Positions 50,901-59,900 of a DNA stretch of 64,000 nt are shown in pieces. A program made the translations under genes and the position numbers. Origin of the DNA: Lineus longissimus (taxonomy: Eukaryota > Nemertea > Pilidiophora > Heteronemertea > Lineidae). The DNA lies in NCBI RefSeq assembly GCF_910592395.1, contig NC_088317.1, forward strand, positions 13,950,001-14,014,000. The letters are read 5' to 3'. Each line of letters starts with the position of its first letter. Within the stretch, counting starts at the first letter, position 1. The notes under the pieces are model-generated. The model was not told the origin of the DNA. It did no database searches and saw only the letters and a list, made by a program, of their open reading frames with translations.

Positions 50901-53900
50901 TTCGAAAACGCCGCCTGGAGCCGAACCATCTAACTAGCTAATTGCCGATCCATTTGCGCGTACACCACGACAAAGCCGAGCTTTTAACAAGCCGGGCGAA
51001 TTTGGACCATCAAGCTTGGTGGGACAAATTTGCCCGGCAATTTGTATCGGCAATGGATTGCCGAACCAATTTGTCGCGGCAATGTGGTGGTGTACGTGCA
51101 ATTGGTCCACCAATATTTTGTGGTGTAAGCGCAGCTATAATCATCTTGGCAGTGCCAGCACAGCAGGCAGCACGGGTCTCCCAGACGCAAGGTTGATTAC
51201 GTAAGATTACCACAGCAGGCTGGCCCCAGCTATCAACAAGATCAATAATACAAGGTAATCGGAATTATGAACCAAACTTAGTATGGAGGAATTGGAGATG
51301 ATTTCTTATTGCTGGAAGTTTCTCTAGCGTAGATTTGCTGCATTGTTCTTTCCATTTCAGCCAGTAACATCGAGTATAGCATACATACTTGGTGAGATTG
51401 CGGACAAGGAGGAGGTAGCTCAACCATTGGTGCGAGTATTCCTTCACGAAGGCAAACTCATTCATTTAATCAAAGCTCTTGCTCAGTATGAAATCACGAA
51501 TACAAGGTGAGGTCATCGTATTTACTTTTGCTCGCTGGGGCTGTTCAATGACATTGAGTACGTAGGCATGCTAGAGCCCATACCACCACCTGCGTACATA
51601 CATGACATAGGCAAGAAGATGATCAGTTGATATTGGTGTATGCAGCTGACAGCAAAATTGATGTGAAAATAATGCACAACAGAATCAAATACTTCCCCCC
51701 CCCCACCTGCGTGCAAAATTGACACGAAAATGTGTATTGATTTCAGTCATCAATTGCCCCAGGAGACAAAAAATTCTGTATATCTTTTGCATCTTTGTTC
51801 TAAAAGTCAGGCAAACTTTATGATTTCCCACCAGCAACTGGCTAACTTTAGGATTTGGCTACCTTTCGAGATTCTGCTTGTGTGTTACAGTGGAACTTCC
51901 CTTAGCAGACACCTCTCTATTAAGGACAACCTCTCTATTAAGGACTCTAGTTTTGGTCCCAAATTGGTTGTTTCCATTCAATTTCGCCTCTCTAAATCAG
52001 GACACCTCTCTATTAAAGACACCCATGGGACTAACAGGTGCTGTCCTTAACCGAGCTAGGTTTTCTGATTAGAGAGGTCAAACTGAATGGAAACAACCAA
52101 TTTAGGACTAAAACAAGTGTCCTTTATAGAGAGGTGTTCCCTAAGGGAGGTTCCACTCTATTATCTTTTTTTTGCAGTGATCCTAACACAATATTCCGAG
52201 GCAACTCATTACTCACGAAGTGTATCGATGAGCTGATGAAGCTCGTCGGACATCAGTATCTCCATGACACAATCAAAGCAACAGTTGATGCGGTAAGTAG
52301 ACCAAGCTGGAAAACCAAAAGTAGAATACCGTGCGCGGAAAGATTTTCGCCAAAAAATTGCCATGAAACACCTTTGTGCACATTGTGTCTCATTATTTAA
52401 CTCTTTCAGCCCGCAAAGCCGTATATACACGGTTCGCCATGTTTTATTTCACAGCTGCAGACCGTATATGCACGTTTTTTCAAATTCAAATTTCCTGCAC
52501 TGTCACATGATGATGCCTTCGCCTTAAAAATACACTTGTGGGACTCGAGCAACATATGGCAGGGCATTGACGATCTTTTCAGTCAATTATAGTTGGATTG
52601 GTAACTATCAGATGGCGCTGCAATCTGTCCTGTCATCTGCCGATTTTGAAAGTCAGATTTTCTGAAATTCGCCTCGGTTTTTCAATCAAACCGCGCCAAC
52701 GAGTTACGGGCTGAAAGAGTTAAAGGCCTACGCCGTTTGTTACAAATTTTGAATTTGTAATTGAATTTGTCCAATTGCAGAAATACATACGTACAGAATA
52801 TGAATTTTATCATTGGTCATTGCCGTTGTGTAGACTGTATATACAAATACCATGAATGACCAAGTTTAAACAAATTTGTATTCACAATAACTGCACTACG
52901 GCATTATGTATTTAGTGGATTTCTATTTAAATGGATCACAAGTATTTACGAGTGCCGTACCCCTTTAACTTGTGTCCTTCTGTGATGACTTCAGATCTTC
53001 ATTGACGCCAAGCCGTGTGAGATTGATCCCACCCGGTTAAAGGATGGTGAACGTGTTGATGCAAACATGGTAAGTTCTGGTAACTGTGTCCTGCGCAGCT
53101 TTGATAGGCGATAAAATCTGGAAATGAGGTTGATTCTCTTGTCAGGTTTGCCTCCTACACAAAGTCATATGTCAATCAGGCATTCCTTTTTGAATTATTT
53201 GGGCTGATAATTGACCGGGTAATGTTCCTGCCCATTTTATTTTCACTATTTCGTAGGCATAGTACAATGTAGTTCTTGATCTAAAATCTTTAAAGGCCGT
53301 TCGTTAAAAATCTTGAGTTTGTGATTGAATTTTAAAATGTCCAATTGCAAAAATTACATACTAACTATAAATTTCAACATTGCCGTTGTGTAGACTGATG
53401 TACAAATACTATGAATATCAAGTTTAAACAAATTTGTATTCACAATAACTGCACTATGACATTGTGTATTAGTGGATTTCTATTTAACTGGACCACAAGT
53501 AATTACGAACGGTGTACCCCTTAAAATCGAGGAACCACCTCCCCCACAAAACGAACAGTTTTGATTGGTAGTCTGAAAGTTGTCAGGTTCATTTTACCAC
53601 GATATGTAATTTTGTTCAGGCATTTGGACCCGATTCTTCAAATTATTCTTGGGAGACTATTTTATTCAAAGCTTTTATAGCTATCAGAGCAGAAATAAAA
53701 TTTACTGGTCTCGGTCCCTTTAAAGACTTACAATGACTGTCTGACTTGTATAACGTGATCTTGTCTACTATTTAAGTTCGATACAGTGAGCACATCAGCC
53801 ATTTCATTTCAAAAGTTGGCAGGTTTTTATCTACCCACCTAACAATGAAAAAGTTCTCGATCATGAAATTGTAAATCATCTTTGAAAACTTTTCCAGCAA

Positions 53901-56900
53901 AATCTAAAAGGTTATGTGGAACAAACGATTGGTGCTATATCTGACTCTGGTCTTGTATGCCCGACCAGTATGTGTGAGGTGTTCTTCGCCTTGAAGGAGG
54001 CAGCCATGAAACATAGACCAGGTGAGTAAAATCCCCCTCCCCGTCTGCCCACCCTTGCCCCACTATCCCCATTCAAGTGTGTGTCTGGGGGGGGGGGGAT
54101 TTTTACAATCAGTCCATATCATATCTGGAGTTTTTGTGTTTACTACTGTAGAACGGAAATTTTCGCGGCATAACATTTTCACCAAAGCCAAACGATGGAC
54201 ATATTAGGGCAGAATATATTCACGTGTCATGATTGTCATGCGCGTTAGATATTTCTGTGCAACACTGCGAGTGTTAAACCAGCTAGCACCTGGGGTTGAT
54301 TTGCTTGCCAACCTGACGGTCCAACCCACCAATAAGCTTGGAGAAACATGGGGGGGGCTTATCTCCAATAACTGCGTTATAATGACAAAGTTGTTCATAC
54401 ATGTACGTTCGAAAAGATGATTTTAATGGCACAGAGCTTCGTATTAATGTGCACAGACCATGGTCATCCTTGTACCTTTTCACTCCCGTTTCTCTGAATA
54501 GAGGTTCTCCACGTGACGTCACGTCGTTTTGACGGCCACCTGCCAATACATTTCCTTTACGTTGTGACCACGTGTGACGGCCAATATGGCAGTGCAAATC
54601 AATTGGTAACGTCATCATATGATGTCAGTGAAGAACCTCTATGGACTCCTCAAGGAAATGCATCATAAAAGAGTCCATTTTGGAAGGTGGGGCGTATTTA
54701 AAAGTCATTACAGAGTAAAACAGGTGTACGATTGTTGATTGAAAATGCATCGTAACGTCTCATTTTGTTTGTTTTTTTCCTCAGATCACAAGGAGCTCCG
54801 CTACCAGGTTGTGAGTGGCTTCATCTTCCTCAGGTTCTTTGCTCCAGCCATTTTAGGCCCAAGGTTATTCCAGTTACGCTCCGCTACAGTGGTAAGTGAA
54901 AACTACAGTTGTACCTCTCTTAGTGGACACCTCTCCATTAAAGACACCCTCTCTATTAAGGACACTGGTTTTGGTCCCAAAGCTGTCATTTCCATTCAAA
55001 TTGACCTCTGTAATTAGGACACCTCTCTATTAAGGACAGCATAAGTCAGTCCCAAGGGTGTCCTTACTAGAGAGGTTCTACTGTATTCTCATGCTCACAG
55101 CTTTTTCTTGGAGAGCTTGGAGTCTTTCTGGAAGGTTGAGAATGAAAAAATGTCTTGAGCAACTTAACCTTGATGACGAGTAGTTTTTTTTCGCAATTCG
55201 CAAATGCACTTAAAAAATGCATAATGCATTAACCCTTTCACTACTGAATTTCTATGAAAATCACAAATTTTGGAAAATATGAACTCCCGTGAAATAATAT
55301 TTCACATTGTTTCTATTCAACCACCAACTACAGTAGAACCTCCCTTAGCGGACACCTCTGCCAGGCGGACACCTCTACATTACGGACACGTCCGGCCAGT
55401 TCCGATTTTTTCTAAGTCATTTCCAATAACAAAAACCTCTGTACGGCGGACACCTCTCTATTCCGAATTGCGGACAGGGCAATAGCCAATTTTTGGTCCA
55501 ATTCCCTCCTAATTAGTGAATTACGGACAGTAGGCAAAAACAATGGTTTCCCGCGTGCGCTTGGAGAGTCAAGTTGGCCCGACAGGTGTGATATTTGCGT
55601 AATTAATCAACGTAATTACCCCATGGCATTGTGTTTTTGTATCCTAATTAAGCCGCGGCATTTGTTTACTCATCTTTTCAACTAATCACATAGGCCTATT
55701 GCATGTATTGTGTCAACGGACACTCATAAATCCACGCGGTTTTGTCAGTGTTGCGGCGAATATGCGTTAGTAGAGAAATTAGAAAACATTAATTATTAAT
55801 CAAAGGTGGCTGATGGACAGAAATTATGGTGTTTTTTCACACATTATGACATGTCGAGGAGATTTTGCAATACAAGGGGCACCTTTTACTAGAGAGATTA
55901 TTCACGCTCTGAGTTCCAAAGTAGCTCACATCATTCAACGCAACATCACAAGCAAATACCGATCAGCCAACAGGTTTAAAGTTTCTACGCTAGATGTCGA
56001 CACAGAGAAAACCAAGACCTGCAAGGCGGAAACTTCAAATCCACCTATCAGACGATTTGGCATAACCTCTCTAGTGCGGACACCTCTCTATTGCAGACAC
56101 CTTGGCCCAGTCCCATGGGTGTCCGCAATAGAGAGGTTGTACTGTACTTCATATATGTATCAGTTCTCAAAGAAATATCTCTGATCTCTGGGATGGGGTC
56201 AGGATACCTCCAGGAGAATATATATCATGGCTGAATGATAGAAGAACTGCATCTTTTTCTTTGCAGGATGCCCCAACCCATCGAAAGTTAACTCTTGTTT
56301 CCAAATCAATACAAAGTCTAGGGAATTTGGTCAGTTCAAAATCTGTAAGTATACTATGATTAGATTGAAATTGCTAAGGCATTGCTTTTTGAACTCTTAA
56401 ACCCTATGACTACCAATTGCCCCTGCAGTGGTGATGCAGAAAATATGTGACCAGCTCTGGCAAAATGAAGCGGAAGTCACATATAGGGCAAAGACAGTAA
56501 AAGGGAGAGGTAGAAATGATTTTATGTCTTTCCTGGGTCATTTCAACTACCGGTATGTCTAGAGGTGTTTCGAGGCCACTAAAGCCATAAAATACAGCAA
56601 ATGAGTTGCTTCTTCCAATGCTTATCCCTAAATAACCCATTTTCGGACAAGGTTTTCTCAACTTTTCACTTCAGAGAGTTCAATTACAAATTCAAAATTT
56701 CTAACTAACAGCGTAGGCCTTTAATATCAATGCCACAGCAACCATAATTTTGACGTCGGTTGAAAGGGTTTTTTGTTTGTTGAGCCATATTTCTTCCGAT
56801 GTCAAGTCAGTAATTACATGTACAAACACTATTGTTCATCATAAACAAAACTCAGTCACGGGCATGCCACGTTTTGGGTTGCTCTTGTTACATTTGCATA

Positions 56901-59900
56901 TTGATGAAATGTTAATGCTTTTACATTGCAACTTTCCTTTGCAGCCTGTGTTCGGTTTCAAGGAGGAATATATGGTGCCTTTGTTTCAGCATTTCTGTGA
57001 CTCTCACTTCATAGAAAGTGTACGAAATGTAAGTAAAATTGCTTTTAATTCCACCCAAAATTTTTTTAAACTTTCGACCATGGTGAGCTCGAGTAATCAT
57101 ATATTTTGTCAAATGCCAATTGTTGTATAATTTTTTCTAGATCCACCATTGTTTTCTGTGATTATCAGAGTTTCCCTTTAAAGAAATGACTGTCTGGATC
57201 CTTCAAGTTAACCCATCCTCGGAGCATACAAAAAATGTATTCCTGTGTATTATAGACATCATTAGAAGCCAAGAAAACTCAAGTACTCCTACACTTTCTG
57301 TCTGCTTTGGGCAGTGCTTGAGGGACATGAGAGAGGGGAGAGAAATTTCAGTAGGGAGCCTCATAGCCTAGTGGTTAACACTGCTGGCTACCACGCAATA
57401 GGGCCCGGGTTCGATCCCGGGGAGAACCCAGGATTGTATTTCTGGATGAACCGGCGTGGCTTTCAAAGAACTAAAATTCCTGGCTCTTCACAACACGTAC
57501 ATTAACGTATGAAATAGTCGAGGGTCTGTCGGATGAGACTAAAAACCGTGGTCCCTTGTACCTGAGTGTATATGCCAGGGCAAGTAAAAGATCCCACATA
57601 GGTGGACAGTAGCCTATAGTGGACTCCATATTTCCGGCAAAAATCCAATAGGGTTACGTACGACGCTGGTAATGATGATAATGATGATAATGTAACTCAC
57701 GCAGACTGTCATATCATCATGCTTCTATTACTGCATTGAGTATGCCTTCCCATATCTTTGGAAACTGAGCAGTTTAATACTGGTCCAAATCATTTTTATG
57801 ACAAAATCAGTTTACTACAGTGGTCTGACACTCTGTGTTGCAAGAATTATTATTATTATTATTATGTATCTTTCTTCATGTAATAATCGATTACATTGTG
57901 GAGTGCGTATAACAAAAGAACGGAAGGTGACAAAAAGATTCACAAATACCGTAATAACATTTGTATGTTTACAATAGTGTACATCAAGCCTAAAAAAACC
58001 CGGCGGAGGACGGCCACAGAAATCAGAGCCAGCCCCCAGTCACCATAAGATAGTGCTTATGAGATCTATTGTGTGCACAGGAAGTATGGAATTATGGAAT
58101 ATCAGACAATCACTTAGCTTACATTTTATGGTCTCCTTGTTGCACTATGGAGTGCAACTATGAGCGGTCCAATGAGCTACCAAGTACCAAGTAGGTTTCA
58201 ATTGACCTACTTTCGTGGCCTACTGACCCACTTAAATACCGCTAGCGCTAAGACAGTTTGATTTAACACTGTAGCTTATTAGGAGTAGGATGACACTGAA
58301 CCATTTTCGTGACATACACAACTTCTTCAAGATTGTGAGAGTATTCCTGTTCATAATCAATGATTACTGATGATTATTTCCATGCTCATTTTCAGTTTTT
58401 AGAAATCATATCATCAGCTACAAGAGCCCATTCAAAAAGTATGTGCATAGAAGTGCCTGTCGTTCTCAAGGAAGGGTGAGTTCATTTAATTCAGACACTA
58501 CATCTTAACAGGGGTTATTAAATTGAACTGAAGCTGAATTAAGTCATAAGCCAAGTCTCACCAAAGATGGTCTCAACGCCAATTCCCAACGTCTTGGACA
58601 ATGTCTTATAAGCATACATGTATGTACAATACTTAATAAAGCACGTTTCAAAGCCTGAACTTTTTGTTAGCTACATTGTATCACAGAAGTATGCATTAGG
58701 AAGTTGAGAATAAGGTTAGTTTAAAGGGGTACGCCGTTCGTAATAACTTGTGGTCCAGTTAAATAGAAATCCACTAATACACAATGCCGTAGTGCAGTTA
58801 TTGTGAATACAAATTTGTTTAAACTTAGTATTCATAGTATTTGTACATCAGTCTACACAACGGCAATGTTGAAATTTATAGTTAGTATGTATTTTCGCAA
58901 TTTGAAATTCAATTACAAATTCAAAATTTCTAACGAATGGCGTAGGTCTTTAATGGCGTTGAATATGTTGATTTAAAGCTGAACTGCACACCTATCTCAC
59001 ATAAGTGAAATTCGCTAGTAAAAAGTCATTTTCGTCATGAAATATGCCTCAAACCATCTGTCTTTGCTGAAGTGGGACTTGATTGCCAAAGTCTCCTACA
59101 GATAAGGACCCTGAAGGCTGTACCCTGGATAGAAAATGAAAAAAAGATAGTTACGAACTTGGGACCAGTCATTCTCTAATCCTTATTTTAAAGAGGTGAA
59201 GAGCTGACTTTTATGTGTTTTTTGTGATATTGCAAAATCAGTGATAAGGTCGACTTTAATAGATTTTGAAGAAAACAATTTTTCATGACCCCTTTATTCC
59301 GTGAACAATATATCTGGCCAAAGTCTCCTAAAGATAAGGACCGTGAAGGCTGTGCCTTGGATAGAAAATGAAAAAAAGATAGTTACGAACTTGGGACCAG
59401 TCATTCTCTAATCCTTATCTAATAGAGCTGAAGAGATGTGCTTTTTGTGATATTGCAAAATCAGTAATTAGATCGACTTAGATTTAGAAAAAAACATTTT
59501 AGGACCCTATATTTAGACGGCAGGCAGACAAACCACATTCGATCCGGATGCGATCCGATCAAACCACATTCAGGTCTCAAAAATTGCACGCATTTAGACG
59601 ATCAGCACAATCCGGTCTCATCTGGACGCATTTCTGTAGATGTGGAACTCTCCAATGCCTGTTGCTTGTGGAGGTGTAAAAAATATGTTAGTGTACATGC
59701 GCTCAGGTAAAATGAATCCGGATTTGGTGTCAATTTGGACTGAGACAACGCTTTTGATCCGGATGCATCTACCGGTAGATTAAAAATACCTCGATCGATG
59801 GTTTTTTTTTATCCGGATGGGACCACATTGATCAGGATCATTTTGCATTGAGACGAGAAAAATTTAGATCACATTCTGATTCAGTCGGATCGCATGTGGC

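Larger units (their letters stand above)
51361..58475 (+). other. RASA2/3: RASA2/3 exons 8-15: RasGAP catalytic domain
   Basis: The domain runs from about residue 332 to 600. The arginine finger is Arg387 in NTIFRGNSL (exon 9). The structural FLR motif is FLRFFAPAI, residues 499-507 (exon 12). [11 protein letters not shown] and KPCEIDP are also conserved. All the key catalytic elements visible here are present, so activity is expected. Confidence 0.93.

Noticed and set aside
55813-56184. 123-residue ORF within the long pogo-like element
   Set aside because: It runs through the right terminal repeat, has no transposase motif and no splice or start support.
57364-57419. tRNA-like A and B boxes
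   Set aside because: No cloverleaf or anticodon arm could be drawn and the body and tail are shared with two other copies, so this is a SINE rather than a tRNA gene.
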